A stretch of DNA of 64,000 nt from Nymphaea colorata (GCF_008831285.2 NC_045145.1:24242802-24306801); one strand, 5' to 3'. Numbered from the stretch's first letter, positions 35,176-46,010 are shown. The notes: a model not told the origin generated them from the sequence alone. Program-made: numbers and translations.

Positions 35176-35675
35176 ACAGGCATACACCATTCTATAAACC
35201 GTTGTTGATGCCCTATGATCCATTTATTACCATGTTTTTTAACAGATTCGATGGATGGAATAGAACAACCGGAATATCTAGGGTAAAGTATGAAGAGTAC
35301 CTGGAATATTGAGCTCCGGTCAGGCCTTGCTCCTTATTTTTCTATCCGGCTTTGATTTAAGGAGTTGGAAGACGAAGCTGCTCTCCCTGCGCATGGCCAC
35401 CTGCCTCTTTGCGAGTGACAAGCGATGACTGCCGAGCGAGGGCAAGCGGTGCAGTTACTTTCTGGGTCACACCATCTTCTTGAACTAAGGCGGCTGCATC
35501 ACCCTCCCTCCCACTCAGACGACGAGCCTCGAATAGCAGCAGCTGCCCTTGAGTTTGCTGCCTTCAGTTTGCTAAGAAATGGCAACGAACTTGATGGAGC
35601 AGGCAGGAATGGCCCATCCGCTACAACCAAAAACGTCTCAGTCAGACTTATCACCATTAAACGGGTATGGATGTT
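35176..35675 (+). repeat. large inverted repeat D, left arm, outer block
   Basis: It aligns in inverted orientation with 63535-64000 at high identity: shared ACAGGCATACACCATTCTAT at the outer end, GGAATATTGAGCTCCGGTC, GAAGACGAAGCTGCTCTCCC and GAGTGACAAGCGATGACTGC. The partner ends at the window edge, so the arm may extend further. The block also belongs to the GC-richer family seen at 25.69-25.91 and 32.00-32.28 kb. Confidence 0.92.
35425..35670. other. unrecognised GC-richer block, possible captured gene fragment
   Basis: Both strands are open for 66-114 codons, with protein-like composition on the plus strand (RIAAAALEFAAFSLLRNGNE) and on the minus strand. Four copies exist in the window. 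The frames are not kept intact in all four, and I recognise no domain. Confidence 0.3.
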
Positions 35676-36424
35676 ATACAGCGAACAAAAAAAAAACAAG
35701 TATAATACGATAAAATTATATATCTCAAAAATAAAACGAGAAAAAGACAGGCAAATTTTTAAAAAATAAATAAAAAATCCTAATAATTATATAAAAAAAG
35801 TAAATGAGAAATTAAAAAAACAGTAAAAAATGACTAGATAAGCAACAAATTAAAATTAAATAATAAAAACTAACAGTCTAACAGATGCATAACTAACAAA
35901 ATGACTAGATAAGCAACATGCATTGATGAATACGGCAACAAGAAAAATGGAGTGGAAATAACTTAAAGTCTTAAAAAGAGAAAAAAAACAAACCAAAACA
36001 GTTAAATCGAACATGGAAAGAGAACCAGTCACCGTTCGAATGAAAAAGACACTTCAACCGAATGAAAACGAGATGGAGACAAAGGAAGTCGAATCTCGAA
36101 TGCCCTTCTTTTCAGCCGGATGAAAACGAGAAGAAGACGATCAGACCAGACGAAACCAGCCGAATGTCGAATGCCCTGCTCTTTAGAGTTCAGATTCTTC
36201 AGAATAATCTCGAACGCCTCTCTGTCTCGAACGGTCGAAGAGAAGACTCACGAAGAACGACGGAAGAAGAACTCAGAACATCGAAGACTCACGAAGAAAA
36301 CTCGTCGATTTTAAGTTTGCCCTCTTTTGCTATGTGAAAATACTCTTTTGCCACTGAAAGGTCGAACAAGTTTGAAAAAAAACAAATGTTTTAAATAATA
36401 TTACAACTGTGCTATTTTCATTCT

Positions 36425-36625
36425 TGGACCGTTAAAAGGAAAACGCGAGACGCGTTTTTTAAAATTTGCCGTTTTTTTTAAAAAGACGCGTTTTATTCCA
36501 GTTTTTTTCGGCTGAAGCGTTTTTTAGCGTATAATACGCTTTTTTTTTCAATATAACGTCGTTTTTTGTGACAATATAACGCCGTTTTTTTCAATATAAC
36601 ACCGTTTTTTATAACGCCGTTTATT
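36425..36625 (+). repeat. degenerate short tandem array (CAATATAACGCCGTTTTTT-like)
   Basis: Four to five degenerate units of roughly 20-25 bp built on ATATAACGCCGTTTTT, preceded by AAACGCGAGACGCGTTT. AAACG-type motifs are typical of hAT subterminal regions, so this may be the end of an element that fills 35.68-36.62 kb; the other arm of repeat D lacks this stretch. Confidence 0.6.
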
Positions 36626-36865
36626 TATAAGCATACGCCACAATATGCTACTCTCTTGATTTCCTCCAAACCAACGCGTATAAAAATAGTGCATCATTTG
36701 GCAACTAGAATTCCCCTACTCGGTAAAAGGAGGATCCCTGAAATGGTTAAAAAGTTGAACCCGATGTCATTTATTTCAGTATCAAGAGGGGACGAGGCCC
36801 TTATTTTTTCTAGATTCTCCATTTTGTCAAGGGTATAAAAGCTAAAGATGAAGCAATTTATGAAA
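36620..36865 (+). repeat. large inverted repeat D, left arm, second block
   Basis: It aligns in inverted orientation with 63275-63505: GCATACGCCACAATATGC, CCTGAAATGGTTAAAAAGTT, TTCTCCATTTTGTCAAGGGT and TATAAAAGCTAAAG are shared. About 950 bp separate it from the outer block here, against about 30 bp in the right arm. Confidence 0.9.
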
Positions 36866-37334
36866 AAAAAAAAGAGTTTCTCGACAGATTTCTTTATTGC
36901 TAGTGCTATTATAAATTCAGTTTTTCAATTGAGGCTTGTCTAATTTTTGTTTCTATTTCAAAAATTTTCCAGGCCATTTACTTTCTTCAAATACGATTAG
37001 TCTTCCATTTTTCCAAAAAAAAAAAAAATATCAATACTTTTGGTACCGACAATATTTACTATTTTTCCTCTTCAAATCCAGTCTCCATGTGCAAAAAATA
37101 GAAAACCCAACAATTGAGCTGGGGATATAAATGTTTTTCTCTCTCTTTCTCTCTCTCTCTCTGAAAAAATCAAAGTCGCAGTTGCAGTTTCTATTCCGTT
37201 TTCCTTCCTGACGGACTTGAGACCTCCAAGTTGAAGAAGGTTGAGGGGATTCAGTATCTGAAATCCTGAGATAATTTCAACATATTTGTTTTTCTAGACC
37301 AATTGTCTAGAGTAGGTGCTTCTAATATTTAAAA

Positions 37335-37535
37335 AAGTCTTCTAGGCCTCGGCGTCCGGCCGGGCCCGGGTCAGCCCCGCCGGACTCGGATTAAAAAATT
37401 TATTTTTTTTAAATTTTTTATTTTTAATAATATATATTTATTATTAATAAATATATTTATATTTAAAAAATTATCTTTTTATTTTAAATGGTCCAGGCTC
37501 ACCGGCTCGACGGGCCTCATCGGGCCGGCCGCCTT
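37335..37535. repeat. hAT-like GC/AT/GC block
   Basis: GCCGGGCCCGGG-type sequence flanks an AT-rich core of about 100 bp. Same texture as 7.62-7.89 and 61.6-61.8 kb. Confidence 0.5.
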
Positions 37536-40500
37536 AGAGTCCCCTCTGATGAGATGAGAGGATAATAAAATCTCAAACAATTTGTAAACACTCCCACACT
37601 CAAGCTGTGCAAGCAGGTAGGACAGTTAGGTACGGGGTTGAATCTGTCTCCCTTTCTCTCTCTCTCAATGTCAGAAAACGAACGCTCAATTCTCGATACA
37701 TTCTGACTCAGTGATACGACCCTACCCTCTGCCGGCCAGGATGGCCCGGCAGCAATGACGGTGCGGATTGTTGCTGTAGCTTGGACTAATGATCACTGCC
37801 TAGATTTCCTCACTACAGATGAGTGCTAAGTTTTGTAAATTTTCATCTGATTCATGGTTCTCATATCTCCTGTTTTCTAGTCTGACCATTCATTTCTATC
37901 TGATCCATGATTTTGATTTTGTACATGCTTTTGATTTCATATATCATAGACAGATGATTCATGTTAATTTGTTTAATTTTGCAAATTAACATGTCTAGGT
38001 AAGAAGGAAAAATTAAAAGAAGACACCAAAATTATCACACATCAACCCCTTTGACCCTCAAATAAATTTTTTTTCTTTGTCAATACATAAAAAGTTGAGG
38101 TACGACGACACAACAATTCAAAATGAGATGAGTCATGCAATTCACAACAATGAGGAAACTTTTCATTATATAAGAATTTCAATTAACCTATACATATGTC
38201 AAAAATGCTCCAAAATCACAACATTGATGCCTAACTTAAAACAAAACATCAAAAAAACCTCAAACAAAACGTGCCGACATTACAAAAGACTCAAAACCTC
38301 TCCAGTAGGATGTGAGTTCAACCATCCGATCGATCTACTATCCTGGGTCTTTCAAAACCTGAAAAATAAAACAACAGAAGGCTCACCCTTTGAAGCATGA
38401 CAACAAGTCAAATAAGTCTCTAATCCTATAAGGTGAGGGCTCCAGTATGAAATATAGCAAATATGAAAGTAAATCACTATCATGTCGTGATAGGACATAT
38501 TTTTCTATGACTTGACATGGAAGCCTCTCACAAAAAGTCGAAGATCCGGAATACAAAATAAATACAGGAAGCATACGAATCATCGGCAAGCTAAAGCAAC
38601 TAAAAGACCATCAAAAGAGCTCCCAGCACGGGTAATAAATTAAGGAGTTGAATACTTACTTTCTTCTTATCGACGACTAGTGGAAATAGAAATTTTGGTT
38701 GGAAGGCTACTAATTCAATTACTTTAATGCTTTTAGGGGTACCTATATACATCAACAATCAAATATCTCAAATCATTAACATAAAAGTAGACTAATTAAC
38801 TTTGTGAAGCTTGTACCGACAACTGCCATATGCAATCGCTCGTTGGTTAGTGATCTGGAGAAAACACTTTGGGTATGATCCTTAAGCTTATTGCTAGTTG
38901 TTTCCTTTTCCCCTCAAGCACATCTTGATGTCGCACACACGAAACATCCCATGTGGATGGCAACCAGATGGATGCCATTTTCTACTCCCATTTGGCTTTC
39001 AGTCGCTTTTTGGGTCCACATGAAGAGAGACATCTTTCATTTCCTGCTGCACAACTCTCACATGCATCACAAGGAGCCCCCATTACTTCTCTCCTCACCT
39101 CCTATTTGTACCACAATAATTTGAAAAAAAAAAAACCAACATCCTCATGGACAGTCTATATGTTCTGACACAGCTATAGTGGACCACTACAATGTTTTCT
39201 CTCTGTCTCTCTCTCTCTCTCTTTCTTCAAGTGATGGGTAACCCAACAGAGTTGGGTGATGTGTTATTTTCACACCCTCATTTGGATTCTTGGAGGATGC
39301 TGTCCTGATAGCATTGAAGAATAGTGTTGATATTAAAGGTGCCATTATGATGCCAAGTGAACCAGTTTTTAGCTCTACACAGGCATTCATTTAATAGTGT
39401 TGATATTAAAGGTGCAATTTCTGGGTCCTACTTTCCCCACGAGATGGCGTTCATTTGGAAGTTAGCCAGAAATTTCTGTCCCACCATTGCATGGCCAGGA
39501 ACATTTCAATGCCTACGACTTCTTCTTCTTCTTTTAAGAAAAATCCGTGACTTGAAACAGCGACTAGGAAGATTGGCTGATTTTTAGAATTAATTGCAAG
39601 ATCCTGATATTCATGGATGGACATTGACACCTACCAGAACTGGGAAATACGATGCCTTGCTTCCTCCCACTTCTATTGCAAATTACCATGGACTTCTACA
39701 CCTCGCGGTTTAGACCTCCATGATCAACACCAACACGCCAAGCGCCAAATGTTTTGACAAGAAGCTTCCTTCTGATCTTCTTTGATCAACCATCCCTTAT
39801 CCACTAAGTTTGATTTTGATTCTTTCATCTTATGTTTGCTTGTACATGGACATTAACACGACGAATCTGGAATAACTTGTCAACCCTATTACTCTCAATT
39901 TCAAGCACACACGCAAAAAGGGTAACTCCTTCCCCCTGCAAAGTGGAGTTGGACTTTGATTTCACGCCAAAAACTACGGTCGTCTTTGGTCTGATGGTGA
40001 GACCAGGAATGTCCCGCTAGTTGATTGAGGTAACAGAACACCGCTTGCCTTTGTCGTGGGGCTCACATTACGCCGCCATGCTACCTACCAAAATCAACAG
40101 CTGAGCAAGTTGACTCCTCAATCAAAGTTTTAAAATAACCTCAATCGGGGTCAAAAAAAGTATCACGTAATTCCTTCAACAAGTTCCAGCAGCCAAAATC
40201 AATCATAATTAACGCTAATGTGATCACGTGTCATCTCATTAAGACTACCATTTTCTACTGATTAAGACTGTCATCTACCCTTTTTTCCCCTAATCTTGTC
40301 ACAAAATTCAATCTACGGACTAAATTTCAGACAACTTTCATTTAACACATAGTTCTTTCCTAATAACTTGGGTTTCTTACTCTTACATTATTGGATTTAA
40401 CCATGTCGAGACTTTTCTTAGAGTGACTTTTAAAAATAATCTACTTTATATTGAATTTAAAAACAATAACTTTGCAAAAATAGGATTTAAAAAACAAATT

Positions 40501-40975
40501 TTATTTTGTACCGACGCAGCAGTTAGGTGGACAGCGCGTAGCTAGAATGGGAAGACAGAAAAAGCATATAAAGCAAATCTAGGTTTTTAAAGGCAATACT
40601 AGTTTTTTGTACTTTTAACAGAAAATGTACTACTTATTGTAAGACAAATTGGTTGACAAGTGTAGAATATCTATTGTTAATTAGGTTATTATAACTCGAA
40701 GCCTGAGTCTGTTCTTTGTTTTAGTGAGGTAAGGGTGAAAGCTAAATAAAATTTAGGGGACCACCCAATGAAAGTTGGCGGGGCATTGAAGTGGTTGTTG
40801 AATGAAAAAGATTTTAATTCAGGGTGAGAATTGGAAGAAAACTGCAAGTTTCGCTCTGATAGGCAACTGAATTACTAGTTCGGCTCTATCACTGCTATAT
40901 ATAATGGAATAGAGTTCACTACTAGCTTTTTGTTATCATCCTAGTAGCTATCTGCCATTTGCAGATACATGATAA
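37536..40975. other. 3.4 kb without recognisable genes
   Basis: Short CT tracts at about 37140-37165 and 39200-39225, and a 22-bp direct repeat (AGTGTTGATATTAAAGGTGC) at about 39322 and 39394. Open frames at 38077-38400, 38891-39168 and 39357-39587 have no recognised domain. I could not align this stretch to the right arm of repeat D. Confidence 0.4.
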
Positions 40976-40978
40976 ACT

Positions 40979-40986
40979 TATATATA

Positions 40987-41021
<35 letters not shown>
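40979..41021. repeat. (TA)n microsatellite
   Basis: About twenty TA dinucleotides with one interruption. Confidence 0.95.
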
Positions 41022-41023
<2 letters not shown>

Positions 41024-41322
41024 TGAAAAATTTAAGTGTGATTTTGGCTTTTTAGAATAGCCCAACTATTTAGTCAGGATCAAAGGATTTAACATGATGG
41101 ACGTGAAAAAAAAAAGTGAAAAATGTGATGATATTTTTGTCATCTAAAACTTGTTCACACTTTTTTCCTTTCAAAAATGTGATGAAAGAAGTACATCCAC
41201 CAACTAAAGTATGGTGCATCAACCTTTTACAGTTTAGGAAAATAACTTTCACAAAAATCAAATTAACGGAACTTTTACAAACTGCCATTAGATAAAAAAT
41301 TTTACTCTGTTTGTTTGAAACA

Positions 41323-41550
41323 GGATCAGCACATAACGTAGCTTGTCGAGCTAAAGGCTTGTATAAGGCAGGTCTCTAGTTCGATTTCTGTGGGTACTAT
41401 GCTCTTATGTATGGCAGTAGGGTACGACATCCAAGTTGAAGGGTGTCCTGTTCTATCACTGACACTGACGCAGCTCAGGATCTTGGACGCAACGGGAATG
41501 GGGGGCCTTCGGGCTTCGCTTCGGGCGGTAGGATTGATCCTCTCGCTCCC
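41323..41550 (+). mobile_element. tRNA-derived SINE, copy 1
   Basis: It begins CAGCACATAACGTAGCTTGT, an A-box-like pol III element, followed at normal tRNA spacing by AGTTCGATTTC, a B-box-like element, then about 150 bp of tRNA-unrelated body with TTGAAGGGTG and GACGCAGCTCAGGATCTTG. The copy at 52382-52608 has the same order. Confidence 0.75.
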
Positions 41551-42092
41551 CGTTTGATAGCCTGGATAAAATGGATAAAGTGAAAAATGTACGGGCGGGT
41601 GAAATTTCACCCACCCGACTAAAAACGAATCAAACAGGGTGGAAGTTCACCTGTTTTCCGTAAAAGGGAGCAGGTGAAATTTCACCCGCTCGACTTCCCT
41701 CTGCAGCTCCTCCTCTCTCCTGCCTTCTCACCGTCGCACCAGATGCCTCATCGCTCTCACCGTTACCAGATGTCTCTCCTCTCTCGGTCTCTCATTCCTC
41801 TCCTCTCTCAGGGCCTCTCTTGCTCTCTCCTTCCCCTCCACTCTCATTGCCTATCTTCTCTTGCTCTCTCCTTCCCCTCCTCTCTCGCTGCCTCTTTCCC
41901 CTTCGTCGCCTCTGTCCCACTCTCTGTCTGTTTCCTCTGCTCATTCTATCTCCATTTCCTACACCCAAATGTTTCTTACCAACTCCATCGCCATCTCCTG
42001 ACCACCGGATTTCCCCTCTTCCATTTTCTCTTGCTCCCTCTCTTCCCCGCCATTCTCCTTTTCAGTTTTTCCATTCATCTGGTCTAGGGATT

Positions 42093-42660
42093 ATGATGCA
42101 TCATGACATTTGGATGGAGATGTTGAAGAAGAGTTTCATATTCAAGGCCAGGAAGACCACCATCGATGATCTACATTGGCTGTGCAAGAAGGGTGATATG
42201 AAAAAAATGACGAAAGTATTGGACCAGCTTGCTAAGCAAGGGATCAGGCCCAATTACGGAACGTGCCTTCGAATCTTGAGGAGATGCATTAGCATCAATG
42301 CTCTCCAGGAAGGCAGGTTGATCCACTCCTGCCTCATGAGAAACACAGTGAATCTGGATTTGTTCCTAAGGAACACACTAATCAGCATGTACAACAAATG
42401 TGGTGGTCTCGAAGACATCTTCGACATGTTTGGCAGAATTCCTGAACGAAGTAATTGGAACTTGAGGATTGCTGCATATGTGCAGAAGCAATTGAGCTAT
42501 TTTTAGTAATGTTGGTTGGGGATGTTCAACCGAATAATTATAGTTTTGCTACGGTCTAGAAGGCTTGTGCTGGTCTGGGTTGCGTAAAATTTGGTAGTGT
42601 GCACGCTTGCATAGTGAAGATGGGTTTTGATCTGGATGTGTTGCCTCTTGTCGAGCAATA
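42093..42660 (+). pseudogene. pentatricopeptide repeat (PPR, PLS-type) gene fragment
   Basis: From MMHHDIWMEM at 42093 the frame carries PPR repeats of the PLS type: NYGTCLRILRRCISINALQE, then GRLIHSCLMRN, NTLISMYNKCGGLEDIFDMF and NWNLRIAAYVQ. The frame shifts at about 42485 and continues with QPNNYSFATV, a TAG at about 42557, then KACAGLGCVKFGSVHACIVK. PLS-type PPR proteins edit or process organelle RNAs and are several hundred residues long; this has about four repeats and no E or DYW end. It is a broken fragment, probably carried in by a transposon. The upstream CT-rich open frame is not part of the gene. Confidence 0.88.
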
Positions 42661-42750
42661 TCTTTTTCAGTTTGACAATCTGAAGTAAGAAAATTTTTAT
42701 CCAACAGGCTGGGTTGCCTCTTGTCCAACAATATCTTTTTCAGTTTGATG
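42640..42750 (+). repeat. short tandem duplication, about 72-bp spacing
   Basis: GTTGCCTCTTGTCGAGCAAT followed by ATCTTTTTCAGTTTGA recurs 72 bp later with two changes. Confidence 0.8.
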
Positions 42751-43307
42751 CATGTACGCAACATTTTGTTGTTTTGAAAGATATCTTCCAATTTGTTTTC
42801 ATGTGAATTTCTACTCTGTGCATCAAACAGAGTTAAATTTACCACGTTAAATTCTTTTTGTGCATCAAACAGGCCCTCTGATTGAAAGAGGAAAAAATTT
42901 CTATCTTGTTAATCTTTTTAGAAAAATTTACCATGGTAAATTTAGTACATTAAATTCTTTCTATGCATCAAAAAGGCCTTAATTGAAGCATTTTTAAACT
43001 TTTATTTCTTCATTGGAGAAAAACAAAACCGTTCCACGACAGAGCTGGACTAGTTTTTCTTGAGACTTTTTCACCGTTGGTGATGCAATTTTGTACATGC
43101 CATCAAACGCATCGTAAAAGAATAAAAGTAGGGTAAAAATTCATCTTTCAAAAAAGTGCTCTCGCTTTTAAATTAGGTACTAATTAAGTCAAAAGGTTAC
43201 CTGGACAACGGAAAAAGGGTGGCACTTCACAACTGTTCATCTTCCTCCTTTTATTGTCATGTTTTTTAGTAGACGAAGGAATCATTGACTGTTTATTGTC
43301 ATGTATT

Positions 43308-43600
43308 TTAGTAGACGAAGGAATCTTTGACGGCACGAACGGTCCGCCTACCAATGTGTGTGTACCAAGGAACAACTGTTTTCAAGTTTTCTTGTTGTTG
43401 TTGCAAGATTTGTAGGTTCTGTATGTTGTAAAAAGCGAAGGCCAACTTCCGAAAGAAGATATTCTGTCGTTTGACATACTGAACCCTAAGAAGTAAGATG
43501 GCATTAATATAATTGTCTATTCGTTTTGCATCTCCCAAGACAAGTTTACGGACGTTGGTGAAGTGATCTTTCTCATGGGACATTTACAGGACTGCTTAAG
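43308..43600 (-). other. unrecognised coding-like segment, two copies
   Basis: The minus-strand frame from 43583 reads MSHEKDHFTNVRKLVLG, then AKRIDNYINAIL, and a related frame occurs on the plus strand at 45862-45990 (SHEEDHFTNVRQLALG, TKRIENYMNAIL). Most differences keep similar residues, which suggests a protein-coding origin. I recognise no family. The right arm of repeat D lacks it. Confidence 0.4.
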
Positions 43601-43761
43601 TAGTAATTTACATTCGTGAATTTTAAAAGAATTACATACTCACCATGTCCTTAAGCAAAATCGTTTAACATGAAGTCGAGGCAGTTAACATTTTGAGGAT
43701 AAGGCTTGGACGAAATTAAGAATAAATGTGACGCCAAACTTCAGTCTACAACTTTAGTTTA

Positions 43762-44563
43762 GGTGGTGTTTGATGACCAAGAAATATGTTTTTGGAAATA
43801 TGTTTCCAGAAACATATTTCTGGAATTGGTTTTTAAGAAATAAAACTAAGTTGTGTTTGTTAGTTTAGAATTATTTTTTTAGAAATAAGTTTCTACGTTT
43901 AATGGGGAGGGAGGAAGAATTGGAAATGGAAAAGCCCTCTGTTTCCTTCCCTTTCTTCCTCCTCCCTCCTTCCGTTCTTCCTCCTCCCTCCTTCCCTTCT
44001 TCCTCCTCCGCCTCCACCTACTTCCTTCTCCCTCCTTCCCTTTCCTTCCCTTCTTCCGTGCCTCCTTCCCCTTTCCTCCTCCCCCTTTCCTCCTCCCTCC
44101 TTCCCTTCTTCCTCCGTCGTTTCTTCCGCCTAAGCCTCCTTCCCTTCTTCCCCTTCCCTCCTCCCTCCTTCCCTTCTTCCGCCTCCTTCCCCTTCCCCTT
44201 CCCTCTTCCCTTCTTCCGCCTCCTTCCCCTTTCCTCCTCCGTCCTTCCTCCTTCCCCTTTCCTCCTCCCTCCTTCCGCCTCAGCCTCCTTCCCTTTCTTC
44301 CTCTTACCTCCTTCCCCTCTTCCTTCTTCCTCCTTCCTCCTTCCTCCCCATCCCTTCTTCCTCCCCAACGGTAAAAAAAAAAAAAAAACCAGAAATATTA
44401 TTCCGACTCTCAGCTGGAATAATATTTCTGAAAATATTATTCCGTTTTGAGCTTCAATGGTAAAAAAAAAAAAATTCATGTTTGATGAAACTGAAAAAAA
44501 AAATTAAAAATTTGAATTATATTTCCTGTGCTACAGTAAAATTCCAGCCTATCAAACGCTACC
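43762..44563. mobile_element. PIF/Harbinger (Tourist-like) MITE with a polypyrimidine core
   Basis: Ends GGTGGTGTTTGATGACC and, on the other strand, GGTAGCGTTTGATAGGC. It is flanked by TTA on both sides, the target duplication typical of PIF/Harbinger. The paralogous site in the right arm (about 57460-57475) has a single uninterrupted TTTAATTTAAGGG, so the empty site is seen directly. Length 802 bp, of which about 430 bp are the pyrimidine tract. Confidence 0.85.
43935..44370 (+). repeat. polypyrimidine (CT-rich) tract, about 430 bp
   Basis: Almost only C and T on the plus strand, in CTTCCTCC and CCTTCCC units. It creates a 182-codon open frame on one strand and 153 codons on the other; both are composition artefacts. 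Such tracts can form triplex (H-) DNA. Confidence 0.9.
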
Positions 44564-44830
44564 TTAAGGGTTCCTCATATGATGCTATAGCTAAATGACG
44601 TGGTACTAATTAAGTTACTAAACTAAAAGGAAATTTTGATCCGAAGAGCACATAGTGATCATTTGGAAATGTGATAGAAAAAATACTTACGACTAATTTA
44701 ATTTTGTGCAAAAAATCTTATGTTAACGAAGCACAACCTTATTAATTAGTTGAGCTGATGAGTAAGGTGAATAAGATACCTTATCTATTTGAATAATAGT
44801 TTTTTTAAATATAATAAAGTAATAACAAGT

Positions 44831-45635
44831 TCATATCAGCCTGTATTCGACAAGATTGGCAATTGACAACTTAAAAATGATAAGCCATGGAAAAAAGAGT
44901 TCGAATCCATGCATCATGAGAAGGCAAAAACGACTCGCGCAGCACTTCGTAGTTGCCCGAGCATTCGAAACTGTAGTCCACTTAAATTTAGGTCACTTAA
45001 AAAGAAGAAGAAGAAAAACCAAAATGAAGGGTAGTTGGCTTGGCTGCATGCGGCACCATTTTCACATTTTCAGAATCGGCAAGTAACTCACCGATGCTGA
45101 ACTATGAAAGTCGAGGGACAGATAGCGGCAGCAGGATAAGATACCAATTAATTACTCGTCACTTTGAAGGAAGTCGAAAGTTATTGACAAAAGCTGAGAA
45201 AGCATATTGAATTGACGATCAATAATCAAGAAAGGTAAGGGAAGACGCAGCCAGTGAACTCACTGCAAGGCTTTTCCTACAAGAGATGATGAGGCATGAC
45301 CCGCCAAAGTGATCAACCAGGTGTTTTGACCAAATTCTCTTCACGACATATAAGTCATGAGATGTTGTAATCTCATTAGCAGAATTCGTTTTCCTTGGAT
45401 GCATTCGATGTTGCAAGAGCAAGGGAGAGTCATATATCTCTGTGTGTGTAGGTTCGATTCTCATGGACATTTTGCTCTTTGGGCAACCGAAAGCTTGGGA
45501 TACCTCTTGAATGTATACTGAAAGGGTCTAGAGGTTTTAGTGGTTGGTCACAATTCAACTTTTATGTGTGTGTGTATGTTAATGCAACTTATTTAAGTAA
45601 TGTTCAAATCAATCATCTCTCTCTCTCTCTCTCTC
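44831..45635. other. 0.8 kb without recognisable genes
   Basis: A possible third, more diverged SINE lies at about 45405-45560 (TTGCAAGAGCAAGG as a poor A box, AGGTTCGATTCTC as a good B box). A (TC)n/(TG)n tract is at about 45617-45645. Confidence 0.35.
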
Positions 45636-45639
45636 TCTG

Positions 45640-46010
45640 TGTGTGATCCTAATCTCCAAAGGACTTCAGCAAAGGCATGCTTGGCGGCGAAATAGCACAA
45701 TAATTGCGGACACTATGGCTGCCATAGAGTGCAACTGCAAAATTTGCCTTTTACGGCTACGTCTTTATGTTAAATGATTTTGCTCAAGGACATGGTGAGT
45801 ATGTTATTCTTTTAAAATTCATGAAGTGAATCACTATGTAAGGAGTTCTGTAAATGTCCCATGAGGAAGATCACTTCACCAACGTCCGTCAACTTGCCTT
45901 GGGATATACAAAACGAATCGAGAATTATATGAATGCCATCTTAGGGTTTACTATGTCAAACGACAGAAAATTTTCCAGAGTCTGCGATCTTCTTTGGCAA
46001 GTTGGCCTTC
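45640..46010 (+). repeat. partial copy of the repeat D inner block
   Basis: It aligns in inverted orientation with about 43440-43745: TTAAATGATTTTGCTCAAGG, GGTGAGTATGTTATT and CGTCCGT...CTTGCCTTGGGA are shared. It has the coding-like segment but not the MITE, and lies 1 kb inside the spacer of repeat D. Confidence 0.8.

Larger units (their letters stand above)
41551..42876 (+). mobile_element. putative Harbinger-like element carrying a PPR gene fragment
   Basis: The left edge reads CGTTTGATAGCC and the right edge, on the other strand, reads GGCCTGTTTGATGCAC, giving imperfect inverted GTTTGATRGC-type ends. Between them are a CT-rich stretch (41.70-42.08 kb), a PPR fragment and an AT-rich tail. 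The right arm of repeat D has no such insert, so the segment arrived after the duplication (or was deleted from the other arm). The exact ends are uncertain. Confidence 0.4.
41170..44830 (-). repeat. large inverted repeat D, left arm, inner block
   Basis: It aligns in inverted orientation with 56720-58080 in several pieces: 41170-41330, 42975-43215, 43630-43760 and 44566-44830. Compared with the right arm it has gained 41.33-42.97 kb (SINE, PPR fragment), about 400 bp at 43.22-43.63 kb, and the MITE at 43762-44563. It lacks the pararetrovirus segment present on the right. Confidence 0.9.

Noticed and set aside
38290-38360. GAGTTCAACCATCCG as a tRNA T-loop
   Set aside because: No matching stem and no A box.
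41674-42092. Ser/Pro/Leu-rich open frames before the PPR fragment as an N-terminal part of the PPR protein
   Set aside because: The stretch is CT-rich low complexity and open in two frames; a signal peptide or PPR repeat is not seen before 42093.
43902-44479. Open frames of 182 codons (plus) and 153 codons (minus)
   Set aside because: They are products of the CT-rich tract; the sequences are Pro/Ser/Phe- or Gly/Arg/Lys/Glu-only and lie inside a MITE.
44880-44920. GAGTTCGAATCC as the B box of a tRNA gene
   Set aside because: No A box or acceptor stem could be matched; single motif only.
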